6,972 nt of DNA from Gammaproteobacteria bacterium (GTDB lineage Bacteria > Pseudomonadota > Gammaproteobacteria > UBA4575), in contig JANQKJ010000171.1 in assembly GCA_028281205.1 (NCBI GenBank), positions 1 to 6,972 on the forward strand, given 5' to 3'. Position numbers and translations under genes: made by a program. A model generated the notes under the pieces. The model saw nothing but the letters and a program-made list of their open reading frames with translations. It was not told the origin of the DNA and searched no databases. Positions 1-5,795 of the stretch are shown piece by piece (positions within the stretch are counted from its first letter, which is position 1; each line of letters begins with the position of its first letter).

Positions 1-543
1 TTTGTATGCGGTGGTGCGTTTGCCGGATTAGATAAAGTTATTCTTGATCGTACTGAAAAAACCGGCATTGGTTTCTCCGCCGAAGTGCGTGGCAAGGAAG
101 AAGATACTTCCGTAGGTGAAATTCTTCATAGTGTTGAACCTGAAGATCTTGTTCGTTATGGATTGATCCCAGAGTTTGTTGGTCGTCTGCCAGTTGTGGC
201 AACCTTGGAAGAACTTGATTCTGACGCCTTGGTTCGAATTCTTACCGAGCCTAAAAATGCTTTAACTAAACAGTACACACGTCTGTTTGACATGGAAGAT
301 GCGGAAATCGAGTTTCGACCTAATGCGCTTACTGCAGTCGCTAAAAAAGCTATGGAGCGTAAAACCGGTGCACGTGGCTTACGTACTATTCTCGAGAATG
401 TCCTTCTAGACACTATGTATGATTTACCTTCTATCGAAGGTGTCACTAAAGTCGTAGTGGATGAAGCCGTTATCAAAGGAGATGCTAAGCCGTATCTCAT
501 TTATGAAAGTAACGATTTCGAAAAAGCCGCTTCTGAAGAATGA
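1..543 (+). CDS. clpX: ATP-dependent Clp protease ATP-binding subunit ClpX, C-terminal part (5' end outside window)
   Basis: Open from base 1 in frame 1 (reads FVCGGAFAGLDKVI at the edge) to TGA at 541–543, giving 180 codons that match roughly residues 246–425 of the about 424-aa E. coli ClpX. ClpX is the AAA+ unfoldase that feeds tagged substrates to the ClpP peptidase in the cytoplasm. Visible motifs: the IGF loop that docks onto ClpP (bases 67–75), the arginine finger in GLIPEFVGRLP (Arg at 184–186) and the sensor-2 Arg in GARGLR (373–375). The spacing between these three agrees exactly with E. coli I268, R307 and R370. The small C-terminal AAA+ subdomain (LLDTMYDLPS, then KVVVDEAVI) is complete. 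The zinc-binding domain, Walker A, pore loop and Walker B lie upstream of the window. A GTG at 85 could be mistaken for a start, but clear ClpX homology continues upstream in frame, so it is an internal valine. Clp genes normally sit as clpP–clpX directly before lon. Confidence 0.98.
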   Translation, partial: FVCGGAFAGLDKVILDRTEKTGIGFSAEVRGKEEDTSVGEILHSVEPEDLVRYGLIPEFVGRLPVVATLEELDSDALVRILTEPKNALTKQYTRLFDMEDAEIEFRPNALTAVAKKAMERKTGARGLRTILENVLLDTMYDLPSIEGVTKVVVDEAVIKGDAKPYLIYESNDFEKAASEE

Positions 544-556
544 TTCCCATGTACAG

Positions 557-575
557 ACATTGCCTTGGGCAGTGT
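557..575 (+). other. weak hairpin after clpX
   Basis: ACATTGCC (557–564) pairs with GGCAGTGT (568–575), eight pairs including one G·T wobble, around a 3-nt loop, 13 nt past the clpX stop. No T-run follows, so it is not a convincing intrinsic terminator. It could be a 3'-end stabilising hairpin or a partial attenuator, and some readthrough from clpX into lon is plausible. Confidence 0.3.
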
Positions 576-595
576 GTGCTAATTCAGTAAGTGAA

Positions 596-627
596 CTTGA
601 AATGATTTTCAACTGACCTTATATAGT
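596..627 (+). promoter_or_regulatory. candidate lon promoter (heat-shock-like, overlapping sigma70-like elements)
   Basis: CTTGAA at 596–601 matches the core of the sigma32 -35 element. After 13 nt comes GACCTTATA (615–623), a partial match to the sigma32 -10 consensus CCCCATNTA. The same stretch can be read as sigma70: TTGAAA (597–602) and TATAGT (622–627), each 5 of 6, but with a long 19-nt spacer. In E. coli lon is transcribed by the heat-shock sigma factor, so a sigma32 promoter here is expected from family knowledge. The assignment is by eye only, and the -10 element is imperfect under either model. Confidence 0.45.
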
Positions 628-644
628 GTGACTATGATTCACAC
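626..644 (+). repeat. inverted repeat GTGTGA-N7-TCACAC between lon promoter and start
   Basis: A perfect 6-bp inverted repeat, GTGTGA (626–631) and TCACAC (639–644), lies around the expected lon transcription start. The half-sites resemble the CRP consensus TGTGA/TCACA, but the spacer between TGTGA and TCACA is 7 nt instead of the usual 6, so a true CRP site is doubtful. It may be an operator for another dimeric regulator or a small hairpin at the 5' end of the lon mRNA. Confidence 0.35.
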
Positions 645-661
645 ACTAATTCTACAGACTC

Positions 662-668
662 AAAGGAG
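662..668 (+). promoter_or_regulatory. lon ribosome binding site
   Basis: AAAGGAG ends 6 nt before the ATG at 675. It is a near-perfect Shine-Dalgarno sequence and fixes this ATG as the lon start. Confidence 0.85.
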
Positions 669-674
669 TCTCTA

Positions 675-3116
675 ATGGCTGATCAGCAAGAAAATAGCCC
701 AATCGACATTTCAGATACTAGCAATATTCCAGTTTTACCCCTACGGGATGTAGTGGTATATCCAAATATGGTCATACCGTTGTTTGTTGGACGCGATAAG
801 TCCATTCAAGCACTTGATGCGGCTATGGCAAATAACAAACAAATTTTACTGGTAGCTCAGAAAAGCGCCGAACTTGATGAACCCTCTTTTGATGATTTTC
901 ATAACATTGGGACGCTTTCAACTATTTTGCAGTTACTTAAACTTCCTGACGGCACCATCAAAGTATTGGTAGAAGGTGCGGAACGTGCAAAAGTGATTCG
1001 CTTTGCTGAAGAGTTAGAATATTTTACTGCTGATATTTCAGTATTGAATAATGAAGAACCTGATGATGAAAAGAAACTTGAAGTGTTGTCGCGTTCGATT
1101 GTTAGTCTATTTGAGCAGTACGTAAAGCTTAATAAAAAAGTTCCGCCTGAAGTGCTTACCTCGCTTGCAGGTATTGATGATCCTAGCAGGTTATCAGACA
1201 CCATTGCAGCGCACATGTCTCTTAAGCTTGAAGAAAAACAGCATGTGTTGGAAATTGTTTCTACCCATGAGCGACTTGAGCATTTGATGAATCTTATCGA
1301 AGCCGAATTGGATGTGTTGCAAATAGAGAAACGCATTCGTGGCCGTGTTAAGCAACAAATGGAAAAAAGTCAGCGTGAGTATTATCTGAATGAACAAATG
1401 AAAGCGATTCAGAAAGAATTGGGTGACATGGAAGATGCGCCTAATGAAGTCGAAGAGCTTGCGCAAAAAATTGAAGATGCGGGTATGCCTACTGAGGCAA
1501 AAGAAAAAGCCACATCAGAATTAAATAAACTCAAGCAGATGTCGCCTATGTCGGCTGAAGCAACTGTGGTGCGTAACTATCTTGATTGGATGGTGGGTAC
1601 ACCATGGAAAAAGAAAAGCAAGATTAATCGTAACTTGGCAAATGCTGAGAATATTCTTGAAGAAGATCACTATGGTTTGGAAAAAGTTAAGGAGCGAATT
1701 CTAGAATATCTCGCGGTACAGCAACGAGTTAAGAAACTTAAAGGGCCTATTCTATGTTTGGTTGGACCTCCCGGAGTAGGTAAGACTTCTTTAGGTAAGT
1801 CGATTGCGCGTGCTACAGGTAGAAAGTATACCCGCATGTCATTAGGCGGTGTGCGTGATGAAGCGGAAATACGTGGGCATCGTCGTACTTACATTGGTTC
1901 CTTACCAGGAAAGATTATTCAGAACCTATCCAAGATTGGTGTCAGGAACCCTATGTTCCTGTTAGATGAAATCGATAAGATGGCGGCCGACTTCAGAGGT
2001 GACCCGGCGTCGGCAATGTTAGAAGTACTTGATCCGGAGCAGAACAATACCTTCAGTGACCATTATCTGGAAGTTGATTTTGATTTGTCGGATGTAATGT
2101 TTGTTGCAACATCAAATAGCATGAACATTCCTGGACCGTTATTAGATCGAATGGAAGTAATTCGAATTCCTGGCTACACGGAAGATGAAAAGCTAAACAT
2201 TGCTATGCGCTATTTGCTGCCTAAGCAAATTAAAACTAATGGCTTGAAAGAAACTGAAATCGAAATCACTCAAGATTCGGTACTTGATATTATCCGTTAT
2301 TACACTCGTGAAGCTGGTGTGCGTAGTTTGGAAAGAGAGATTTCTAAAATCTGTCGTAAAGTTGTTAAGTCAATTGTGCTGGGCAAAGAATCTGAAAAGC
2401 TTGTCATTACGCCAGACAACATCAGTGAGTATTTAGGCGTACGCAAATACCGTTATGGACTTGCAGATGAAAAGGATCAGATTGGTCAAGTTACCGGCCT
2501 TGCCTGGACAGAAGTGGGTGGAGAATTACTAAGCATTGAAGCTGAGATAGTACTGGGTAAAGGTAAAATGATGGCGCCAACAGGCAACTTGGAAGATGTT
2601 ATGAAAGAATCTATTCAAGTAGCCCAGACAGTGGTTAGAAGCCGTGCAGTCACATTAGGCGTTAGTCCTGAATTTTACGATAAAGTTGATATTCACATTC
2701 ATGTGCCTGAAGGTGCTGTTAAGAAAGATGGCCCTAGTGCCGGTATCGGAATGACAACCGCGTTAGTGTCTGCATTAACCGATATACCCGTGCGTGCAGA
2801 TGTAGCCATGACAGGCGAAATCACCTTGCGGGGAGAAGTATTGCCTATTGGTGGTCTTAAAGAGAAGCTGCTGGCCGCACATCGCGGAGGTATTAAGACA
2901 GTTGTGATACCTGCTGAAAATGAAAAAGATCTTGTGGAAATTCCCGACAACATTAAAGCACAGTTGGAAATTCGACCTGTCCGATGGATTGATGATGTCC
3001 TCGAAATCGCATTAACTGAGAAACCTACACCGTTGGAAGATGGGGAGAACCTCAGTGAGATAAAAAAGAAAATACTTGCATTGGGCAATAAAAAAGAAGA
3101 AGTAAGGCATCATTAG
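675..3116 (+). CDS. lon: ATP-dependent protease Lon (LonA type)
   Basis: Lon is the soluble hexameric AAA+ serine protease that degrades damaged proteins and specific short-lived regulators. This copy is 813 aa and apparently intact (E. coli 784 aa). Domains in order: LON substrate-binding N-domain (about 15–215), a charged coiled-coil linker (about 215–265), AAA+ module (about 300–590) and S16 protease domain (about 600–790). Visible residues: Walker A GPPGVGKT 364–371 (K370), pore loop Y406-I-G, Walker B FLLDEID with D431 and E432, sensor-1 N481, arginine finger R492 and sensor-2 R550, all shifted +8 from E. coli. The catalytic dyad is S688 in DGPSAG and K731 in GGLKEK, matching E. coli S679 and K722. 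The start is set by a strong AAAGGAG. The C-terminus runs about 20 residues past the E. coli end in a Lys/Glu-rich tail. The gene lies 131 nt after clpX and has its own probable heat-shock promoter. Confidence 0.99.
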   Translation: MADQQENSPIDISDTSNIPVLPLRDVVVYPNMVIPLFVGRDKSIQALDAAMANNKQILLVAQKSAELDEPSFDDFHNIGTLSTILQLLKLPDGTIKVLVEGAERAKVIRFAEELEYFTADISVLNNEEPDDEKKLEVLSRSIVSLFEQYVKLNKKVPPEVLTSLAGIDDPSRLSDTIAAHMSLKLEEKQHVLEIVSTHERLEHLMNLIEAELDVLQIEKRIRGRVKQQMEKSQREYYLNEQMKAIQKELGDMEDAPNEVEELAQKIEDAGMPTEAKEKATSELNKLKQMSPMSAEATVVRNYLDWMVGTPWKKKSKINRNLANAENILEEDHYGLEKVKERILEYLAVQQRVKKLKGPILCLVGPPGVGKTSLGKSIARATGRKYTRMSLGGVRDEAEIRGHRRTYIGSLPGKIIQNLSKIGVRNPMFLLDEIDKMAADFRGDPASAMLEVLDPEQNNTFSDHYLEVDFDLSDVMFVATSNSMNIPGPLLDRMEVIRIPGYTEDEKLNIAMRYLLPKQIKTNGLKETEIEITQDSVLDIIRYYTREAGVRSLEREISKICRKVVKSIVLGKESEKLVITPDNISEYLGVRKYRYGLADEKDQIGQVTGLAWTEVGGELLSIEAEIVLGKGKMMAPTGNLEDVMKESIQVAQTVVRSRAVTLGVSPEFYDKVDIHIHVPEGAVKKDGPSAGIGMTTALVSALTDIPVRADVAMTGEITLRGEVLPIGGLKEKLLAAHRGGIKTVVIPAENEKDLVEIPDNIKAQLEIRPVRWIDDVLEIALTEKPTPLEDGENLSEIKKKILALGNKKEEVRHH

Positions 3117-3122
3117 TCTTTA

Positions 3123-3152
3123 TTGACAGTGAGAATCTCAAGCTGGTATAAG
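3123..3152 (+). promoter_or_regulatory. strong sigma70 promoter for hupB (extended -10)
   Basis: A perfect -35 TTGACA (3123–3128) is followed after 18 nt by TATAAG (3147–3152, 5 of 6), with TGG directly before it forming an extended -10 (TGn). Transcription would start near 3159, leaving a leader of about 170 nt before the hupB ATG. The -35 begins only 7 nt past the lon stop. E. coli hupB is also driven from several promoters in the lon–hupB gap. This is the best-matching promoter in the window. Confidence 0.7.
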
Positions 3153-3183
3153 TTGCACTCGCATAAAAGATCGTAATCGTGTG

Positions 3184-3224
3184 TTTTTTATAAAAACTAA
3201 ATTAATAATTTATTTTTATATTAA
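3184..3224 (+). other. AT-rich tract in the hupB leader, upstream of hupB
   Basis: A 41-nt stretch contains a single C and no G. It includes the 13-nt palindrome AAATTA-A-TAATTT (about 3198–3210). It lies downstream of the predicted promoter start and about 100 nt before hupB. It could be a curved or nucleoid-protein-binding region, or an UP-like element for a second, proximal promoter. I see no clear second -35/-10 pair between it and hupB. Confidence 0.35.
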
Positions 3225-3312
3225 CTTCCTACTTTCTAGTTACATCAAAACAAGTATCGATAGATCTTTGTGCTAATTAGTTTCGTGCAAGACTTCTAAT
3301 AACAATCTATTC

Positions 3313-3318
3313 AGGGGA
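3313..3318 (+). promoter_or_regulatory. hupB ribosome binding site
   Basis: AGGGGA ends 10 nt before the ATG at 3329, at the upper end of normal spacing. It supports this ATG, which also gives the canonical 90-aa HU protein. Confidence 0.7.
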
Positions 3319-3328
3319 ACACAATTCA

Positions 3329-3601
3329 ATGAATAAAACAGAGTTAACAGAAGCGGTTGCTAATGCCGCAGATCTGTCAAAAGCATCAGCGGGAAGAACA
3401 GTCGATGCAGTGGTTGAAGCAATCACTGATGCACTTAAAAGTGGTGATCAAGTAGCCATCGCTGGCTTTGGAACTTTCTTAGTTCGTGAGCGCGGTGCAA
3501 GAACCGGAAGGAATCCACGTACTGGTGAACCAATGGAAATTAAAGCATCTAAAGTTCCTGCTTTTAAGGCTGGTAAAGCACTCAAGGATGCCGTAAACTA
3601 G
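3329..3601 (+). CDS. hupB: DNA-binding protein HU, beta-type
   Basis: HU is a small, abundant histone-like protein that binds and bends DNA without strong sequence preference, compacting the nucleoid and assisting replication, repair and transcription. The 90-aa length is exactly that of the family. The N-terminal helical dimerisation region (1–40) starts with the typical MNKTELTEAVA. The HU/IHF signature begins at G46-F-G-T-F and runs through the DNA-binding beta arm, with R53, R55, R58, R61 and the RNPRTG tip whose P63 corresponds to the intercalating proline. The C-terminus (VPAFKAGKALKDAVN) is canonical. IHF subunits are longer and differ at the arm, so HU is the firm call. The position directly after lon points to hupB rather than hupA. 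The stop lies only 14 nt before tRNA-Val with no terminator between, so hupB and the tRNAs probably share a transcript. Confidence 0.98.
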   Translation: MNKTELTEAVANAADLSKASAGRTVDAVVEAITDALKSGDQVAIAGFGTFLVRERGARTGRNPRTGEPMEIKASKVPAFKAGKALKDAVN

Positions 3602-3615
3602 CGCGCCTTTTGCAT

Positions 3616-3691
3616 GGGTGCTTAGCTCAGCTGGTAGAGCATCGCCCTTACAAGGCGAGGGTCGGGGGTTCGATCCCCTCAGCACCCACCA
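3616..3691 (+). tRNA. tRNA-Val(UAC)
   Basis: A 76-nt cloverleaf with encoded CCA. The acceptor stem is GGGTGCT (3616–3622) paired to AGCACCC (3681–3687), discriminator A3688, CCA 3689–3691. The D-arm contains TAGCTCAGCTGGTAGAGC. The anticodon stem TCGCC/GGCGA (3642–3646, 3654–3658) encloses the loop CTTACAA, giving anticodon TAC (3649–3651), which reads valine GUA/GUG and related codons. The T-loop is TTCGATC. It begins 14 nt after the hupB stop and has no evident promoter of its own, so its expression likely depends on the hupB promoter and RNA processing. Confidence 0.97.
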
Positions 3692-3709
3692 ATACGCAAA
3701 ATCGAACAT

Positions 3710-3786
3710 GGAGTGGTAGTTCAGCTGGTTAGAATATCGGCCTGTCACGCCGGGGGTCGCGGGTTCGAATCCCGTCCACTCCGCCA
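3710..3786 (+). tRNA. tRNA-Asp(GUC)
   Basis: A 77-nt cloverleaf with encoded CCA. The acceptor stem is GGAGTGG (3710–3716) paired to CCACTCC (3776–3782), discriminator G3783 (the aspartate identity base), CCA 3784–3786. The anticodon stem TCGGC/GCCGG encloses the loop CTGTCAC, giving anticodon GTC (3744–3746). The variable and T regions (GGGGGTCGCGGGTTCGAATCC) are typical of bacterial tRNA-Asp. It lies 18 nt after tRNA-Val and is the last gene before a strong hairpin, so the two tRNAs should be cut from one precursor. Confidence 0.97.
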
Positions 3787-3796
3787 TCTTTTACAA

Positions 3797-3826
3797 ATAG
3801 GGGAAGATTTCATCTTCCCCTATCTT
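3797..3826 (+). terminator. intrinsic terminator of the hupB–tRNA transcript
   Basis: A perfect 12-bp stem, ATAGGGGAAGAT (3797–3808) and ATCTTCCCCTAT (3812–3823), closes a 3-nt TTC loop 10 nt after tRNA-Asp. It is followed by a short T-rich stretch (CTTGTAT), with a further T7 run at 3839–3845. The stem is strong but the immediate U-tract is broken by G and A, so termination may be incomplete. The hairpin is nearly symmetric with an A/T-rich outer end, but there is no convergent gene on the other side to serve. Confidence 0.75.
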
Positions 3827-3827
3827 G

Positions 3828-3833
3828 TATAAT
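3828..3833 (+). promoter_or_regulatory. candidate -10 element of a ppiD promoter
   Basis: A consensus TATAAT begins 5 nt past the terminator stem. Transcription would start near 3840, about 35 nt before the ppiD ATG. The corresponding -35 would fall inside the hairpin (about 3805–3811, GATTTC-like) and is a poor match, so this promoter is either weak, activator-dependent or fortuitous. It is the only promoter-like signal in the gap between the tRNAs and ppiD. Confidence 0.45.
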
Positions 3834-3874
3834 GCCTCTTTTTTTCAAATTCTAACGTTGATTGAGTACTATCT

Positions 3875-5779
3875 ATGTTGATGAAGATCCGCGATGGGGC
3901 AAGTGGAATTTTTGCTTACATTATTGTTGCACTACTAGCGATACCATTTGCACTATGGGGTATCCACGAATATTTAGGCGGGCCGGCCGATCAAAATGTT
4001 GCTAAAGTCAATGGTGAAGAAATCACCAAACGCTTATTTGATGCTCAATTGCAGGATCAAAGTCGCTACCTCAGATCAATTCTTGGCGATTCCTTTGACA
4101 GTCTCTACAGCGACGAAAATAAATTAAAAGAAAATGTTCTTGATACGTTGATACAGAACGCTTTGTTAGGTGAAGAAACAAGACGCGCAGGTTATCGTAT
4201 TAGTGATTCCAAGTTGGCTGAACGTATTCAGTCGGTACCACAGTTCCAGGAAGCAGGTCGATTTAACCCTGTTCGTTATGAACAACTTCTTGCATCGCAA
4301 GGGAGAAGCCCTAGTGAATTTGAAGAACAGCTACGTCAGGAAGAAACTATAAATCAATATCAAGGTAGTGCCGTATATTCAAGCTTTTTACCTAGTAAAT
4401 ATATGCAACGCTATGCAGCACTAAAGCAACAGAAAAGAAATTTTGATTACCTGCTACTTGAATCAGACCCTAGTGTTATTTCAGTTAGTGATGATGAGAT
4501 AGCGTCTTACTACCAATCTAATAAGCAGTTATTCAATTCTTTAGAACGTGTCAAACTTGAGTATTTAGAAGTCAAGCAAAAAACTATCGCTGATGCTTTG
4601 TCATTCAGTGAAGATGAACTACTTAAGTCCTACAATGATGACCCGACGCGCTATCAGTCAGCTGAATTAAGAAAAGCAAATCATATATTGTTTAAATTAG
4701 CTGAAGATGCATCAGAAGCAGAGATTACTGCTGCATTTGAGAAAGCTAAAGCAGCGGATGAAAGAATTAAAAATGGCGAAGATTTTGCTGATGTTGCCCA
4801 AGCAGTATCTGAAGATACTTTTTCGGCGAAAAATGGTGGTAACTTAGGTTATTTGGCGCGTACTGATATCGATAACCCAGTATTCATGGATAAACTTTTT
4901 TCGATGCAGAAAGGTGAATCAAGTCCACCAATTAAAACATCCTTAGGTATCCAATTAATACAGCTTGAAGATATTACATTGCCAAAAGCAAAACCTTTTG
5001 CAGAAGTGCGCACGTTAATTGAGAATGAATTAAGAGCTGAAGCTTCCGAAGAAGAGTTTTATCAACAACATGAGCAGTTGTCTAACCTGACTTATGTTAA
5101 TGAAGATAATTTATCTGTCGCTGCTGAAGAACTTGATATGCAAGTTCAAACAAGTGACTGGATAGTTGGTCCAACAACTGAAGGTATTGCTTCATTTCCT
5201 AGTGTTGTTGCTGCCGCATTTTCTGATGACTTGATAAATAAAGGCCTAAATAGTGCTGCACTAGAAGTAGCAGAAGGTCATATTATGGTAGTGCGTGTTG
5301 CTGAGCATGAGCCAGCTGAAATACAGCCGCTAGCAGATGTTGCTGAGCAAATTAAAGCAACTCTAATTCAATCCAAAGCGCGCGAGAAATTAATAGCAGA
5401 AGGAGAAGAGGTCATCACTGGGCTGGAACAAAATGCTCAAGCAATGGATGATGTTGCAAAAGAATTAAATACTTCGCTACAGACTATTGGTTCATTGTTA
5501 CGTGATGATGATTCTGCGCCAGCAGAAATTGTCAGTCGAGTTTTTTCTTTGCCGACACCAGAAAACAATATGCCCGTGTTTGATGGTGTAGAACTTAGTG
5601 ATGGAAAATTTGCTGTCATAAGGCTTAATGAGGTTATCGATGTAGATGAAGCTGCTGCTAATCTTGAACAAGCCGAGTTGATTTCTTTACAGGGTCGTTA
5701 TGGCAGGCGCGAAATGTCTGCTATGGTGAAAGCGCTTCGAGAAACCGGTGATGTAGTTGTGTTTCCTGAAAATCTATAA
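3875..5779 (+). CDS. ppiD: PpiD: membrane-anchored periplasmic chaperone / peptidyl-prolyl isomerase family
   Basis: PpiD is an inner-membrane protein with a large periplasmic part that helps newly exported proteins at the Sec translocon. At 634 aa it is close to the family's usual length of about 620. The N-terminus MLMKIRDGASG is basic, then a single membrane segment (about 12–30, IFAYIIVALLAIPFALWGI) anchors it with the rest outside. A SurA-like N-terminal region follows (about 35–185, including AKVNGEEIT). The parvulin (PPIC) domain spans about 268–365, from ANHILF (H270) through NGGNLGYL to LGIQLIQLED. A C-terminal chaperone-like region completes it. The usual late parvulin histidine appears to be Gln360, which suggests weak or no isomerase activity. 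The start at 3875 has only a poor Shine-Dalgarno (GAG at 3864–3866); the ATG at 3881 is possible, but MLxxIRD is the common family start. It follows hupB and the tRNAs, as in many gammaproteobacteria. Confidence 0.96.
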   Translation: MLMKIRDGASGIFAYIIVALLAIPFALWGIHEYLGGPADQNVAKVNGEEITKRLFDAQLQDQSRYLRSILGDSFDSLYSDENKLKENVLDTLIQNALLGEETRRAGYRISDSKLAERIQSVPQFQEAGRFNPVRYEQLLASQGRSPSEFEEQLRQEETINQYQGSAVYSSFLPSKYMQRYAALKQQKRNFDYLLLESDPSVISVSDDEIASYYQSNKQLFNSLERVKLEYLEVKQKTIADALSFSEDELLKSYNDDPTRYQSAELRKANHILFKLAEDASEAEITAAFEKAKAADERIKNGEDFADVAQAVSEDTFSAKNGGNLGYLARTDIDNPVFMDKLFSMQKGESSPPIKTSLGIQLIQLEDITLPKAKPFAEVRTLIENELRAEASEEEFYQQHEQLSNLTYVNEDNLSVAAEELDMQVQTSDWIVGPTTEGIASFPSVVAAAFSDDLINKGLNSAALEVAEGHIMVVRVAEHEPAEIQPLADVAEQIKATLIQSKAREKLIAEGEEVITGLEQNAQAMDDVAKELNTSLQTIGSLLRDDDSAPAEIVSRVFSLPTPENNMPVFDGVELSDGKFAVIRLNEVIDVDEAAANLEQAELISLQGRYGRREMSAMVKALRETGDVVVFPENL

Positions 5780-5780
5780 C

Positions 5781-5786
5781 GAGGAT
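5781..5786 (+). promoter_or_regulatory. ribosome binding site of the transporter gene
   Basis: GAGGAT ends 9 nt before the ATG at 5796 and starts right after the ppiD stop (5777–5779). The tight 16-nt spacing leaves no room for a promoter between the genes, which favours co-transcription with ppiD. Confidence 0.65.
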
Positions 5787-5795
5787 AAATAACAA

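Noticed and set aside
627..643. CRP binding site before lon
   Set aside because: Half-sites TGTGA and TCACA are present, but the spacer is 7 nt instead of 6, and the position over the start point is unlike activating sites. Kept only as an inverted repeat.
899..1466. Minus-strand and overlapping frames inside lon (for example 899–1336 and 1194–1466)
   Set aside because: They lie wholly within the intact lon gene, have Ser/Phe-rich low-complexity translations typical of antisense frames, and have no recognisable domain.
3156..3189. Possible lon terminator: CACTCG paired with CGTGTG, followed by T6
   Set aside because: The stem has only five pairs with an internal mismatch and a 16-nt loop, and it overlaps the predicted start of the hupB transcript. 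It is too weak to call.
3616..3786. tRNA genes as an attachment site for an integrated element
   Set aside because: No integrase, no duplicated tRNA 3' fragment and no atypical DNA are visible; the flanking genes are the expected housekeeping ones.
3479..3787. Minus-strand reading frame of 102 codons, beginning MAEWTGFEPATPG
   Set aside because: It is the antisense of the two tRNA genes and the end of hupB. Peptides such as WTGFEPATPG and GSNPRPSPCKG are well-known translation artefacts of tRNA genes, not a protein.
4170..4352. 60-codon plus-strand frame inside ppiD
   Set aside because: It is out of frame within an intact, recognisable ppiD and has no domain or ribosome binding site of note.
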